Positions 22,301 to 35,326 are shown, counted from the stretch's first letter. The stretch is DNA of 64,000 bases from Meandrina meandrites (GCA_963693305.1 OY855903.1:22656755-22720754), one strand, 5' to 3'. Notes: generated by a model not told the origin, from the letters alone. A program made the numbers and translations.

Positions 22301-25300
22301 TACTTTATTATTGTGAGAAAGTGCTTAACCAGGTTTGAGATAAAAACTAATGAGTAGAAATGGCCTACGGCATTACGGTATGCCCCTACTGGCATGATGA
22401 GAAGTGATCAGGATAATAAGTAGAAATGTGTAAAACTGCTTGAATAACAAGTACTGTAGTTGTTCTTTAGTGACAGAAATATGATTGATTGATTGATTGA
22501 TTGATATCACTTATCAATTTCAGGTAAAAGACGTCTGGAGATCTTTAGTGTAACATCATATGTCATCCTGTCAAGCATAGTTCTGTTTTTCTTGTATAAA
22601 AATTTCAAGTTCGCTGAAATCACAACTATCATATTCGCTGCTGGTGAGTAGTATTAAACCTCTCTGATAAAATTGAGGTTTTCTTTTATGTTTTTCTTAC
22701 AAATTTAATGTTTGCATTGATTGTTTTTTATACAATATTAATTCTATGAGTAGAGCAATGATTTACAAAATGGCTGCCGCAAATATCTTTTTGGGATATA
22801 ACTTCTGTAAACTGAACCTGTTCACAAACGAGATTCTGTACTCTTTTTAAGAGTTCCTTTTGGTCAAAACACAAACTTTTGGTTTTAGTCTTACAGTATT
22901 GTCTTGATTAGACGTCCCTGGCATTTATTTCAAACTTGGCCAGGTGGACCCGGTGTTTATTTTACTCCTGTAGTTCATTTGAGCCTGGTTTTTTCGACTA
23001 TTTTGCTTGGTTACCAAGGAAAATGGTAAGAATTGGGATGATTGGGGCACTCTCTGACCCACATTTTTGTATACTCTCAAGGGACTGTTTTAATTTGTCA
23101 AGGGAATACTTTTCGCTGTGGGCGATAAAAACGTCATTGGATAGGAATGCGTCAGCACTTCTCGATCCCGAAGTGTTATTTTCACGCGTCGCTCTTCATT
23201 TAGCCTGTCTAGCCTTTTGCAAACTAAAGGTAGGTATTTTTCAAAGATCTGTGCTATTCATCGATTGAATCGCTTAGTTTTACATGCTTAAAAGCTGCTG
23301 CGAATCTTCATTGTCACAGGATATTGGCCAATGTTATTTTCTATTGTTATAAGTCTATTGTTCGTCGTCTTCATTGAAAGAAGTATTTTTAGCTCGTCAC
23401 GCAATCTTTTGTTTTGACCACAATTCACGGACTTGATCACTGCAGCTTCTCAAGACTTCAGACAGGAAAATGGTAATGTACAATATTGCTTCGAACTTAA
23501 ATGGAATTTTTAGAAGGATTGGTAAAGCCACTTAGTGAAAAATTGACTGCAAAAAGCCGTCGGGCTAAAATTAAACTTACGCTTTAGCGTGAATAATGCA
23601 GGATCTCACGGCTTCAAAAATATGCAGAATTTTGAAGCTTTGATACATTAGTAGCTACATCTTGAAATGAGAATTAATCTAAAACAAAACTTCCTTCAAG
23701 TTTCTTTCATTTGCCCAGTTTACGTTTGGAATTTTAGGCTTCTAGAAGCGTATTGATTTGAAAAGCATATGGTGACATCTGATATGCAGCGTGCGGCCGA
23801 CTTACCATCACGTTGTTGTTTATTTGATAATGTGTTCAGTTTACGACCTTTTACAGGCAAAGATTTACTACAGTACTTCGGATAATGCAAACAAGTATTT
23901 TTTTTGTTAATAGTTATAGTGATGGATAGCATAAACATAGGCACGCTAAGCGTGCAGGAGTTATTTTTTCAATTGATTGGGTGGCTTGGGTTAGAACTGG
24001 GTGTTAGTCCTGTTGGGATGGTTTATTTCATGGGTTGAGCTATTTGTGCATGGTTCATGTGCACGGTCCATCGCGCTGACTAAGAGCTACTTTTGGAAAA
24101 ATAACTCAAAAACAATTTAAAAAGAAATTGTGCAAATGTTCTAAAATTAGGCTGCTTTCCCTTGTAAATATGACTGTGGTGTGCAACTGATCGATCGAAT
24201 CATACTGTTGAAGACAAAAAATACGTCAGTAATTTCTTCAAACGTAAACAGAAAAAAATATTTGGTAGTCACTGTTAAGGTTACCTTGATGTTTAACTAT
24301 CCATCCCCTTTCATTCCAAGCCGAAAAAAAACCGCTAAGTACATCAAAACATGGATTGAAAACTGTTGACAACATTTACCATAAACATGATCACAAAATC
24401 GCAAACATGCTCACTAAGAAAGCCAAATTGACCCAGAAATTGCAAACGAATAGCCAGATGGAACAAGAACAAAGTATTCTCGGGTTTCTGAAATGGCTCC
24501 ATTATTTTCATCATCAATATAAAACAGAAACCTTTCTGCAAGCAAGGACGACTTTCTTTCGACGAACACGAGAAACAAACAACTCTAGTCACCAGTGCAT
24601 TTCGGCCAAACCACGTGACGATTTTACTTGGACTGGTACAATATGTAATTTCGCAACCAGAAGCAGAAACGTGCCCTAACTTGTAAGCGTAACATGATCA
24701 GTACCGATATTCCCACGGCCGTGCTAAAAATAGCTGTCGATGAAGTTGTGTGACACGCTTGACTGCACACCCAAAAAGCTAGTTTTCTTTTCAGCCGTTG
24801 TTTTTTGCGTGACGAGCCCAAACAACGGCTGTAAAGGAGACTACCAAAAAGCTGGCTGTCTTTTTTTTCTTTTGCCTATGAGTAAACGTAACTGCAACCG
24901 CTTTGCGTTGGGAATATTAAATACACTAAAAAGGTATTGCGTCAGCCATGGAATGTGCTGATGTTGCAGCTTTCACTTTCGGTACGTGACAAACAAGATT
25001 ATGTTTACTTTGCATGTTTATTTCGCCAGAAGCGACGGTCGTTAATTTGTTTGCAATTTTGCGACTATTTCTTGTCGGTTTAGCCAGTTGAATGAATATT
25101 TTGGCTGTTTCATCGAGGCGAGTTCAGAGATCTGAAGAAAATAAATTTGGCCGACGTAAACACTTGCAAGCATTACGTCATTGGTACGGAAATAACCGCA
25201 TTGCACTGCCGTACTACTAAAGATAACCATCAACAATCGGATGCGAAGCTTGAAATGCGAGACTCGCACAACGACTACTATACCTTCCTACGGCCCTCAC

Positions 25301-28300
25301 TCGCGGCACAAATGATGATTTTCTCTTTCCGTGCCATCCAACTACGTTGTCAAAACACCTGAGGGGAAATTTAATATTTGCCGAGCAGACAAAACGTGCC
25401 CTTGTAACATCATCACGTTATGAGCTTTTCAAACGATCGTACAATAAATAACTCATGACCGCCCATGTGAAGTCCTACTATTCCTAAGCAGGAAACGTAG
25501 AACCTTCTCCGACCACATTCCAACCTCACGAAAATACCTATTATTTGGCAACTCTTGAACCCAAATAAACCCACATGCCTCAACCTATTACAAATACGTT
25601 ATTCTTTGGGGGAAAACCTTGAGAGGTTTATGGTCGCTCGTGTTATTACTTAGCCAAAGCTCCTACTAATGCTATACTTTTAACCGAGAGAAAACAGTTT
25701 AAAAACCGCGCGGTTAGAATCTCAAAGATTTCTCGTTTAATTTCTTTAACACTCGCCCTTACAAACAACCCACAGTGCGTCAGTTTGTTCTCATTTGGGG
25801 ACCAAAACAAAACATTGAGCAAACACACAACACTGACATAAAAAATGGAAGTCACAACATTTAATTTATTCTCAATACACAAATACTGTGTGGTCAACAA
25901 ATACTATACCCATATTCTGTCGTCAACTGAACTAGTTAATTCCGTAAACCAAGAGAATCACCTTCACCACCATGAAATTTCCAAACACTTTTCAGTTTCA
26001 GAACCCACACACAATGTTCTCACCCAAAGCTACATAAAAATCAAGAACTGGAATAGAGACTTCAGGCCAACACAGCCTAATAAGGTCGAATCTGTAGCAA
26101 AACAAAGATGGCCGTACCTTGAATCCAAAACAAATATTCATGAAAACGATCCATATATACAAGCCGCAATTTGATTGGTCCTTGATAGAATCCCAAATCT
26201 GATTGGTGTGAAATACATACATGAATGATCCACCCAACCAACATCCAACATCCAACATCCAACATCCAACATCCACCCACTTAATAGCCAAATACGCCTT
26301 CATGCCGACTAAGAGTTATTTTTGAAAAAAATAACTCAAAAAGCAATCTGAGTGTTAATTTTGTGGAAGGAATTCAGTAGTTTTCCGCTATCTCACGGCA
26401 CCATGATTCGCAAATTATTATCCCCAATTATCGCTGTACCAAGATAATACTACTGGTGGTTAAATAAATGTCAGTAACAGTTGTACAGAATGAAAACCTA
26501 CCTTTCACCAGAGTGTTTTGAACTAGTGTTATATTTTGTAGAAAGAGTTCGTGTTTTTGCGAGTTGTTAAAATGATGCGCGGAGGTGAAGAAATTTTTTC
26601 ACCATCTTCAAGTCTGGTTTTGGATCAATTTATCAAGGTTGATAATTAACAATTCAATTCATGAATTGGCCTTTCAGCGTGTCTAGTTTTAATAAACATT
26701 TACTTCAGAAAGGAATTATTTGTCTGAATTTAGTACGCATATGGTATATTTTCCCACTTGCACGTTTGTGTTAAATGCCGTAAAAGAGCCAGGAATTTTT
26801 TTTTTTTGGGGGGGGGGGGGTTGGGTGCGCGCTAATAAAAGCCTTCTGGACTGTGAGTCAATGGGTTAATGCATCGCAAATCGCTTTCGATACTAGCATT
26901 TCCCCAACGCATACTCCATGCGAAATAGTCGAGTCTCAAAGAGATCTTTGATTATTAAGGTCATTCCCCCGAAATAGAACTGAACATAGATTTTCAACCA
27001 AACTTTGCCCACTGGTTGGTTACCTTAAGGGAACTTAAATTTTGAAGTAAAAAAAGGGGGATCACCACATTCATTTAGGAGTGCTCAGGAAGACCTTGTT
27101 TGTTAATATACCACATAATTCCTTAATAATTCCACTGCAAATACTGGCAAAGTACATATTTCCGGTGATAATCTTTCTTTCAAACATAGCAATTGTTCTG
27201 TATTCTTTTCATAGAAAGAATTTGATCGTTACACCCAAAATACGTGAAAAAATTGATAGGTCCCCATACTCCTATACGAGAAAGCGACGATTTATTTCTC
27301 TTGCACGCTATGTTGCATGGAAAGAAGCCGCCATTTTGTTTATGTGCGCACGCTATGCAAAACAGGGCAATGACCTTAAGCAACGGTTTCTATTCACTAT
27401 TTTTTACAAAAATGTATCTGGCTACTATACCTACAGCTTTTAATATACATGTAGCTTAAATAAATACCTGAGGGGCCTATTTTCAACTCCACTTTGGAGA
27501 CCCAGTGTTTATTTGAGAAAATATGGTACCTTCAAGATGTTTATCAATAATGATTTTGTTATACATAAAAAAGTACAATAATATCATTTACTAGTGATAT
27601 TAATTGACATTTTGGATATTCATGATGTCATTGTCAAGAAAAGTGTATATAGATTACAAATTCTGCAAGCTCAGTAAGATGTTATGCTAAAATTTACCTA
27701 ATAAAGAATGCAAGGTTAAATGACAAATAGTTTTTTATGACTTGAAGATCCAAGATTCCCATAATCAATATACTATAACTGATACCTTTAAATTTACAAA
27801 CAAAATTCACGAATTGAAGATCAATGTGGGTGAAATCTTGGTGTTGTGTGATGTCTCCTCGCTATTCACCAACGTACCTTTAGATGAAACAATAGAGATC
27901 CTTGCTGACAAAGCTTTCAAGGACAGTTGGTTCAATACAACATACAACTTGAACCTTACCAGAATGAATCTAGTTGATCTCTTGACTGGAGTCATGATAG
28001 GCCAACTGTTTTAGTTCAGTGGAGCTCTCTGTGCAGGGCTGCAAATAATTTTTGGATAGTGGCCGGTCTTGTTGACCAGCCAAACCAATTTTAGCTCGGT
28101 CACACCTCGTTTTTGACCGGTCAAAATATTGAAAATATTTCTTTTGAAGAAATAGCCTATTAAGCCAAAAATAATTATGCTCATGAAAATTCGTCACATA
28201 AAAGTTTTAATCGATAAAAGTATCACTACCGGTAAATGTGTTCGCTATTTGCATTTCGGTTTTTTTTCCACAAGCAGTGGCCTCAGACTACGTTCTACTC

Positions 28301-28749
28301 GCCATAATTGTTTTTCATCTCTGCGTGTCATCATTTTAAAAGCTTGCAAAAACAACGAGACTTTGTAGAAAATCTGAAATATCTTAAAACCTCTGGTAGA
28401 AGGTAGGTTTTCATTCTGTTCAACTGAAACTGTCAATAATTCAATAGCACTGTAGTATTTATCTTGGTGCAGAAAAACGGTAATTTGAGATCTATGATAA
28501 CTTTATTTACAAATCGCAGTGGCGTGAAGAGATGCATTACAACACAGGCACGCTTCAAGTGTGTACCCACATTTTGTGGGTCGATTATTATTCATATATT
28601 CACGCTATTGTTCTTTCTCATTGAATATTAAATGATGTAATGTATATGAAATGATTCATATGTGAACTGCGGATATATATGAAGGTGATATGTGATCTTT
28701 GCAGTGAATTTCCAATTTAAGCAATTGGAATAAAGAAGCCTGAAAATCA

Positions 28750-28783
<34 letters not shown>

Positions 28784-31700
28784 GATACCGGTGCTATGCT
28801 CTACCAACTGAGCTATGAAGCCACACATTGGGAGCGAGGTCAATTGTGAGTTCAAGTGAATGAGTCCAAGTGAATATAAATATAATTATGAGTCCGAGTG
28901 AATATAAAGCTATGGAACTGGAAGCCTGCTCGATTATTTATAAAAACACTGTCGATAGCTAGCTGTTGGAAGTCGGCCTGTTTTTCGTATTCGATTTACC
29001 GAATTAAAAGTAGAAATTCGTAAGCAAGAAAAATAAGTGAGTAGCCACGCAAATAACTTTGTTATTTATAAGCCCGCGTAATAGTTTGTATTTGCATAAG
29101 AATATATCGTCTGTTGTTTTGACAAGTGCACGGTCAATCAAATCCAAACAAACTCTTATGTATTTCTTTGTCGTTTAATAGTATCTGATTGTTACTCTTA
29201 AATAAACTAATCCAACAAAAAGCTTAGCGACAACAAATCACTTCGATTTTTTTTTCAATTACAAATCAACTTCCACGTCGCAAATGAGAGCAAATTCATT
29301 CAGACGTTTAAACGCTCATTTTCAAGCTTGTAAAATGCATATCAATAATAAACCAATATTACTTTTGCCGCTTATGAGCGAAACGTTTTTCGGTGGAAAG
29401 AGATGAAAACGCGAGGTGGCATTTTTTTTCGCAATCATCAGGCTTCCAAGAACAAAAGGATACGAACTTGAGGGACAATAATTAAGTTCCATTGTTGAAT
29501 TCTTTTGAAATACATCCACTGAATCGCCACCCAAAAGTCACAAGTCCTATTCATTCGCCTGAGCCCAGTAATTCCGAAGATACTCGGCCCTTTGATCGGA
29601 GCAAACTCGACAATAACTCGAAGCTTGCCGACAGATAAATTAATGAGCCTTCCGTGTCAATTAGCCAGCGGTATACCCCATTTCTGAACAACACAAATAA
29701 AGCGTGCCTGTGTTGTAATGCGAGCCTGACTGCAGAATTCCTTCCACAAAATGAACACTGGCAACCTTTTACTTTCATTGTTAATGAAAATACTCCTTTG
29801 TATTTTCTAAAGCACCACTGGTGAAAGTAATTTTCTAAACCGATAAACGCAACTCAAAACAAAGCGGTAAAGTGAGACTGTGAGCAATGAAAAAGCAAAA
29901 TCTCTCCGCAAGATGCGTATCAGATAACACCACCAGCATGTCAAATCTGTTCGTGCTCAAAAGCCAAAAATTTCGAACTAAAGATTGAAAAATGAAAGAA
30001 ACTTGAAATAAACTTTGTTTCGAATTAAATTTCAATTAAGATGAAGCCAAGAAATGTATTCAAAAGCGTCAAAATATCGATAATTTCAAAGCAGTGAAAT
30101 TCTGCACAATTATTCACATATTCATGCTGAAGCGAAAGTTTTAATTTTAGCGTATGGCTTTTGCGGTCAATTGTTCACTAAATGGATTTACCAATCCTTT
30201 GAAAAATTCCAGCTAAACTTGAAGCAAAAATGTATATTACCATTTTCAACAGAATTTAATAAACCACTTTCGAGTGCTAGCTATTTTTCCTGGCCCGCCC
30301 AACAATTGAAACTGTAACTGCGTGTTAATACTAGACGGTGATTGATGCGATATTCATTGTTGTCCGTTTGGCGTATGTTACCACTAAAACTTCACAAAGC
30401 TGCAGAACGTGACCGTCTCATCTGCACACTCCGTTTTTGTGACTGCAAGCTGCTAAGATATTTTATGATTTAACTGTTTATAATTTCCAAAAATAATGCA
30501 AATAAATTAATTTTTGTAGTTATTTTTGTACGTGACCGGTCAAAATGACCGCCAAACCGAAATTTTGTCCGGACAAATAGTCATCTTGGCTGGACATTGT
30601 CCGTTGACTGGCCGTTATTTGCAGCCCTGCTGTGAACAGAATGATGGCATTACTATGGGGTCCCTACTCGGACCCAATTAGCTAACATCGTCAAGTCCTC
30701 CATTGAAGAAACCCTTGAGTGCAATGGAAAACGCCTTATTGAACTTGTAGAATTTGTAATCTTTATACACTTACCTTGGCAAAGGGGTGAAGACTCTGAG
30801 ATGTTGGTCAATATCTCTAGTTTTTATTTGTTCAAGATGTTTGTGGGAATAATTTTGTGACATTGAGTTACAATATAACCAGTTTTAATATTATTACATG
30901 TACAATATTAACAATGTCATTGTCCTCTTAATGATTAAACATTGCTGCGGCCCTATGCCCACGCTTGCATGGCATACTGTATTTCAGTTGAGCACTCTTA
31001 AACTTTTTAGTGTTTTGGTTGTCGTGCTTATCTTGTTTTGGGGGCCTCACTTATTTGAGAGCGGCGCTCTTTCAAAAATCATGACATTCATAAATGAAGA
31101 CAAGATAGAGAAAGCAATGAAATATTGTAGCCACTTCAAACTGAAAACATTGTAATCCAGGAGAATAATTTTTTGCCACTTGTTTAGACCGAGATGTACC
31201 ATACTTATTTTTTATCTTTGACTCCTCGAACAATTTAGTCCGATGGTGCTTAGCCTGTGTTGCAGACAAACTAAACCCCGTTGTAGTCTGTCTGTGAGCC
31301 AGTAACTAAAAACTCGGACGGCCAAAAAGAGCTTTGATAAATTCCCGTTGCTCAGGGAAGATGTCAGATAGGTCAAACTGCTTTTTTGCGGCTTTTACGC
31401 TTATTTCCACTGATCTGCTGTGATCGACGCTATGATTATTTTGTATATGGTATTCATCCAAAGTGTTACTATGGTTTCACAAGATGCACTCGACCAATCA
31501 CGGTGCATGAAAGAACAACCATATTCAAAAGCCAATTAGAAAACCCTGGTAGCACAGAGAGGAGAGAATAAGCTTTCGGTTGCTGGTTCACAGATGGACT
31601 ATACTGGGGTTTAGTTTGTCTGTAACTGAGGCTGAAGATTAAGTGCCACATTTATGAATAAATGCAGCGCTTATTCGAGGGCAACACTCTTTAATATTTT

Positions 31701-32499
31701 GGCTCTCACATGTGCCATTTAATCAAGAGTGGTGCTTAATCAAGTAAATACGGTAGCTATTTTCAAAGTATGGTACTTGGGCTTTTCACACTGGTTTTTG
31801 ATTGGATAATTAGAATCTAAAACTTTGTTTAAAGGGATACCTACATGTATTTCACTGACTGATAAGGTGATTGAAAAACGACAAGATACTGTTGCATTTA
31901 CTGTTTGAATCTTTCATTGTTTCTTAGTTGCTGGTGCAGTTACTGCAGACTTTTGCTCAGGCTTGGTTCACTGGGGAGCTGACACATGGGGGTCCGTGGA
32001 CATCCCTGTTTTTGGCAAGGCCTTTATCCGTCCATTTAGAGAACACCATGTAGATCCCACAGCCATAACAAGACACGATGTGATTGAAACAAATGGAGAC
32101 AACTGCATGTTGACCCTGCCTCCATTATCCTACATGGCCTACAGATATTTCACTCTTGACCAAGCTGCAATAGAAGCGTCTTACAAAATGGACTGTTATG
32201 TGTTTTCCTTGGCGGTCTTTGTCACGCTAACTAACCAAATCCACAAGTGGTCTCACACGTACTTTGGTTTGCCGTTGTGGGTGCAAAAGCTACAGGATTG
32301 GCATATAATCTTGCCGAGGAAGCATCACCGCATTCATCACGTTTCTCCGCATGAAACATATTTCTGTATCACCACTGGTTGGTTGAACTATCCACTAGAA
32401 GTGATCAGATTCTGGCCTGGTTTAGAGTGGCTTATCGAGAAAACAACAGGAGTTAAACCAAGATCTGATGACCTCAAATGGGCAGGGAAATCCCAGTAG
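19368..32499 (+). CDS. PEDS1: Plasmanylethanolamine desaturase (3 exons)
   Basis: This enzyme introduces the vinyl-ether double bond of plasmalogens in the endoplasmic reticulum membrane. Exons 19368-19512, 22524-22643 and 31928-32499 join in phase to give 278 aa (human TMEM189 is about 270). Residues 1-48 are a variable cytosolic lead. A hydrophobic segment spans about 58-73 ([14 protein letters not shown]) and another about 81-98. The His-rich metal-site motifs are all present: [41 protein letters not shown] and [20 protein letters not shown]. They lie in exon 3, which holds 190 of the 278 residues. The start is the first ATG in frame with exon 2 and lies 317 bp from the divergent MRRF start. 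Intron 2 is 9.3 kb and filled with repeats. Confidence 0.95.
19844..20584. mobile_element. 741-bp TIR element with perfect 9-bp TSD
   Basis: The ends CACCCTGCGAGCAGAGCC are perfect inverted repeats, followed by CTCTTTT-like sequence. GAAAGGAGG is duplicated exactly (19835-19843 and 20585-20593). No transposase is visible. The arm core CCTGCGAGCAG matches the 161-bp element at 6661, suggesting one Mutator-like family. It lies in intron 1 of PEDS1. Confidence 0.88.
20917..21699. mobile_element. 783-bp diverged copy of the 9248 Harbinger-like element
   Basis: The ends AGGTTGGCACA and its imperfect inverse TGTGTCGACTT flank iterated GGGACAAGTCC-type motifs. The interior shares the block TAAGCTCCCAYAATTCT and CAAGATGGCG with 9248-10338. 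Flanks are TAG and TAA, an old TWA duplication. It is much more diverged than the copy at 9248. Confidence 0.7.
24780..24843. mobile_element. 64-bp TIR element with perfect 9-bp TSD
   Basis: Ends TAGTTTTCTTTTCAGCCG and CGGCTGTAAAGGAGACTA are inverted repeats. CCAAAAAGC is duplicated exactly (24771-24779 and 24844-24852). The core GCGTGACGAGCCCAAACAAC is shared with 46064-46184. It appears to be an internally deleted member of that family. Confidence 0.88.
26242..26277. repeat. Short tandem repeat of CATCCAA
   Basis: Four to five tandem copies of a 9-bp unit related to ACATCCAAC in PEDS1 intron 2. Minus-strand translation gives the spurious peptide MLDVGCW. Confidence 0.85.
27742..28033 (+). 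pseudogene. Penelope-like RT fragment, left half
   Basis: Translation gives [20 protein letters not shown] then [20 protein letters not shown], the RT domain region with the D-V-x-S-L-F-T-x-V-P signature of Penelope-like elements. It ends at FSGALC, where the 2.6-kb element at 28034 interrupts it. The right half resumes at 30630. No intact element remains. It lies in PEDS1 intron 2. Confidence 0.8.
28034..30629. mobile_element. 2.6-kb hAT5-like element with 5-bp TSD
   Basis: Ends CAGGGCTGCAAATAA are perfect inverted repeats. CTGTG is duplicated (28029-28033 and 30630-30634). Removing element plus one TSD restores the Penelope frame [18 protein letters not shown]. Sub-terminal blocks with GACCGGTCAAAAT occur at both ends. 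No recognisable transposase ORF remains. A tRNA-derived repeat is nested near 28622-28822. A 26300-26640 segment is similar to part of it in inverse orientation. Confidence 0.85.
28622..28822 (-). repeat. tRNA-derived SINE-like repeat
   Basis: The minus-strand head 28822-28751 is 72 nt long and tRNA-like. It has a 7-bp acceptor stem (GGCTTCA with TGAAGCC), D arm TAGCTCAGTTGGTAGAGC and T arm ACGGGTTCGAATCCCGT. The A box (TAGCTCAGTTGG) and B box (GGTTCGAATCC) are intact. The anticodon stem pairs poorly and position 33 is C, so it is unlikely to be a working tRNA; the anticodon position would read GGT (Thr-like). The attached tail gives the peptide SNCLNWK..., which I recall from many coral gene models. 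It is nested in the 2.6-kb element. Confidence 0.7.
30630..30800 (+). pseudogene. Penelope-like RT fragment, right half
   Basis: The frame [15 protein letters not shown] continues the fragment ending at 28033, the equivalent of the D-G-x-x-M-G-S-x-L-G-P motif of Penelope-like RT. It is then broken by stops. Confidence 0.7.
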
Positions 32500-34742
32500 A
32501 TTTTTCAGCACTTAGAAATGCAAAGAAGGAACTGATACTTCATTATCTTTCACCGACCACAAGAAAGTGACTTACTCCTACAAAACAAACTGTGCATGAA
32601 CAATTCCATGTGCAAGTACATGTACATGTCCTGTACATGTAGGGTTGAAATGAATAGCAAGACTCCATGGCTAGGTTGTTCGGAAGTGGATTAACGCTAA
32701 ACCAGGATTAAAGGATAATCAGGAGTTCATTTTCATTTCTATGAAAGTGTTTTTATATTGTTTTGTCAAGATTAAGATAATTTGACGTCAAAACTGGAGG
32801 AGAAAAAAGATAAACAGAAAACCTCACTGAAACGTTAAAAAACTAAAATCAAATTTCAGGCTCATCCTGGATTAGCTTAACTGTGCTTTGAACAACCTGG
32901 CCCATGTCTTTTCTGGCTGACAATCAAAATTACAGAGGCAAATTAGAAATAATTTATATATATATATAAATAAATCAATGACAATGACTTGCATGTTTTA
33001 CTAATAAGGTTTTGTGACTGAAAATTATGTGCACTGAAATTACCTGAAATTAGTGTACATAGTCTGTAGTTCTGTATGGGCAGTGTTCTCATGCCTGCCA
33101 TCCGTCCATCACAGACTAACCTTTGCGTGTGATTGTGACTTATTAGGTCACAATTCAAAAAGAGACTCTAAGGACATTGTATTGAGCAAGTACATGTACA
33201 TTTAATTTCACAGGAATACAGTATTCTACCTAGATATTTAAGGCCAGGTTGGCCACCTGTCTTGATTCATTGGAAAATCACTGCTACCTAGCTTAAAATA
33301 GAAGATTTAAACCAATGTAAGCTAAATTCCTCCTGTTCAGACCACAGGAGGCTTCCTGCTTACACAGCTGAAAATCACAATCAGAATACCCCCTAGCCTT
33401 CTCAAAATCCTAGGGAGAAACTGGAATATTGTTACAGATGTTATTATATTTGATGTTGGATATTCTTGTATTTGAGATGAACGTGTTTTTTGAGAAGCCT
33501 GTAGGCAACAGCTGTAAGTTAACACCAGTAGCTCATCATGGAATGTTGTGTATTTTAAGTTCTGCCTGAGCTTTAACTTGTGTATGTTTTCCACTCTTAT
33601 CAGAGTAAATTAACTTGCGAAATCACATGCCATAGTATTACGAGGGTCCTGAACGGGATTGGTGGGGTGGGGGGTCGGGTTAGAGGGAAGGGGGTGGTAT
33701 TTCATATCCCAAATCTCATTGTCCCAGCATATGTTTTGCCCAAATCTGATTCTCCTTCCTAGTGACCCAAATCTCATTTTACCCCTTCAGGCCCCCCTAT
33801 CAAAAGAGAATGAAATCATATTTCTTTAGAGCAGATATACAGTATTATTGTTTCAACTAAAACAAAGAAAAAAGATTTGGTCTATCTGAACAATGCTCGG
33901 AAAATTATTTACTGAGTGTTAGAAACCACAGAGAGGTATGTACAGGTATTTGAAATAATGCTGAGGTGTGTGTTGGAGGGTAGTAATGTTATTTAATTGT
34001 GTTATGCTGTGCAATAATAATAAACCAGCGAAAAAAACTTCAGAACAATGTTCCTCATGTAAAAGGAAGTTGATATGCCAAAATTCAGCCATTTTTGAGC
34101 ACTTTCAAAAATGGCCAAAAAACCAATCTGTGTTTCTTGCTCTTGCCCCTTCAATTATTGTATTGTTTGTGGGTATGAAGAAAACTAATAAAGACGTGTT
34201 TTACATTGTCAGTTTAAAATGAACCAGGAACGAACAGAGATCAACAGACATATTTGCCATTAAAAAAATGAACTAAATTACCTTTGTTTTGAAATGGTCC
34301 TGATCGAATTGGAATTTGGAAGTGTTGGTTTTATGGAGGGGGGAAAACTGGAGAAACCAAGAAAAACCCATGGAACAAACAAAAAACTCATGTGCATGAC
34401 ACATTTATGCCATTGTTCCCTCTTTCCCAGACCTCTAATCCTTTAGGAAGTGGGTTTTTACAGAAAAAAAAATCCTGGAGACCAAAATAAAATTACAATA
34501 AAAGAGGCCCTGCCAGGGGGGTGTCCCAGGTCGCTTGTCGGAATTTTAAAATGTCTCGTGTCGGCGTTTTGTCAAGGCTACACAACGCTGTCGGAAATTT
34601 GGCGACATACATTTGGCTTCATCAGTCGTTTGTCGCTATTTCGTTTGAGTGCTGTCGCTACTTTTTGGCCCATGTCGCTTGTCGGAATTTACCCTGGAAA
34701 GGCCTCATAAAATTGCACTGTTGTGCTGTGATAATAATAACA
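32500..34742. other. PEDS1 3' flank and intergenic DNA
   Basis: This contains the presumed PEDS1 3' UTR, a TACATGTACATG-rich patch near 32617-32642, a short AT microsatellite near 32955, and at 34525-34695 two copies of GTCGCTTGTCGGAATTT. No coding exon is recognisable. Confidence 0.4.
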
Positions 34743-34747
34743 AGTTA

Positions 34748-34966
34748 CAGGGCTGCAGGCAGGATTTTGCTTGGATGGGTGTGTGCACTGGAAGCATGAG
34801 CATCTAGGAGGGATCCAAGAGTTTATTTCCCCAGGAAATTGTGAAAAATCAAGTTGTTGAAGTCCACTTCTGCATTCTGAGAGTCATTTTAACCCTCCCT
34901 AAGTGGACCTTTATGGTGCGTGAGGGGAGGCAGACGCACCCGTCGCACCCCCTGCATACGGCCCTG
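34748..34966. mobile_element. 219-bp hAT5-like element, 5-bp TSD
   Basis: Ends CAGGGCTGCAGGCAGG and the inverse of CCTGCATACGGCCCTG are imperfect inverted repeats. AGTTA is duplicated (34743-34747 and 34967-34971). There is no ORF. Confidence 0.7.
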
Positions 34967-35044
34967 AGTTATAACATTTTAAATAAAAGGCACTGGGGTA
35001 GGCCAGCAGTACTGATTAACTTGAATAGACTGCAAAACATTGGC

Positions 35045-35160
35045 GGCAGGGTGGCCTAGTGGTCAGGGCGCTGGACTTGCAATCCGGAAGTCCCGGGTTC
35101 AAATCCTCCTCCCGGCCACTAGATGAATTTGTGTTTGGTGGTCCCAAATTCAACTCCTCC
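35045..35160 (+). repeat. tRNA-derived SINE-like fragment (Ala-UGC-like head)
   Basis: An A box (TGGCCTAGTGG, 35052-35062) and B box (GGTTCAAATCC, 35096-35106) are present. An anticodon arm CTGGA-CTTGCAA-TCCGG would read UGC. The T stem and acceptor stem pair poorly, so this is a tRNA-like SINE head or tRNA pseudogene rather than a working tRNA. A non-tRNA tail of about 50 bp follows. Confidence 0.6.
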
Positions 35161-35174
35161 ACGCTTTGTAAATA

Positions 35175-35326
35175 GTTCATTGTCACGCAAAACTGTTTTA
35201 CGTAATTGTCACGAAATGTGAATTTTTTAATTTACAACTGTTATCGTATATATCAGTAACAGCTGTTGTAAATTAAAATTCACATTTCGTGACAATTCTG
35301 TAAAACAGTTTTGCGTGACAGTGAAC
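35175..35326. mobile_element. 152-bp fold-back element
   Basis: Arms of about 65 bp beginning GTTCAYTGTCACGCAAAACT are inverted copies with very few mismatches, meeting at a short AT-rich loop. As single-stranded DNA or RNA this would fold into an almost perfect hairpin. The TSD is not clear. It sits immediately after the SINE-like fragment. Confidence 0.85.

Noticed and set aside
28751..28822. Functional tRNA-Thr (GGT)
   Set aside because: Acceptor, D and T arms are good, but the anticodon stem has mismatches and position 33 is C; it lies inside a repeat.
28628..28855. 75-aa minus-strand ORF containing [15 protein letters not shown]
   Set aside because: The peptide is the reverse reading of a tRNA-like SINE head, a known source of false coral gene models.
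35045..35118. Functional tRNA-Ala (UGC)
   Set aside because: Box A and B are good, but T and acceptor stems do not pair well and a SINE-like tail follows.
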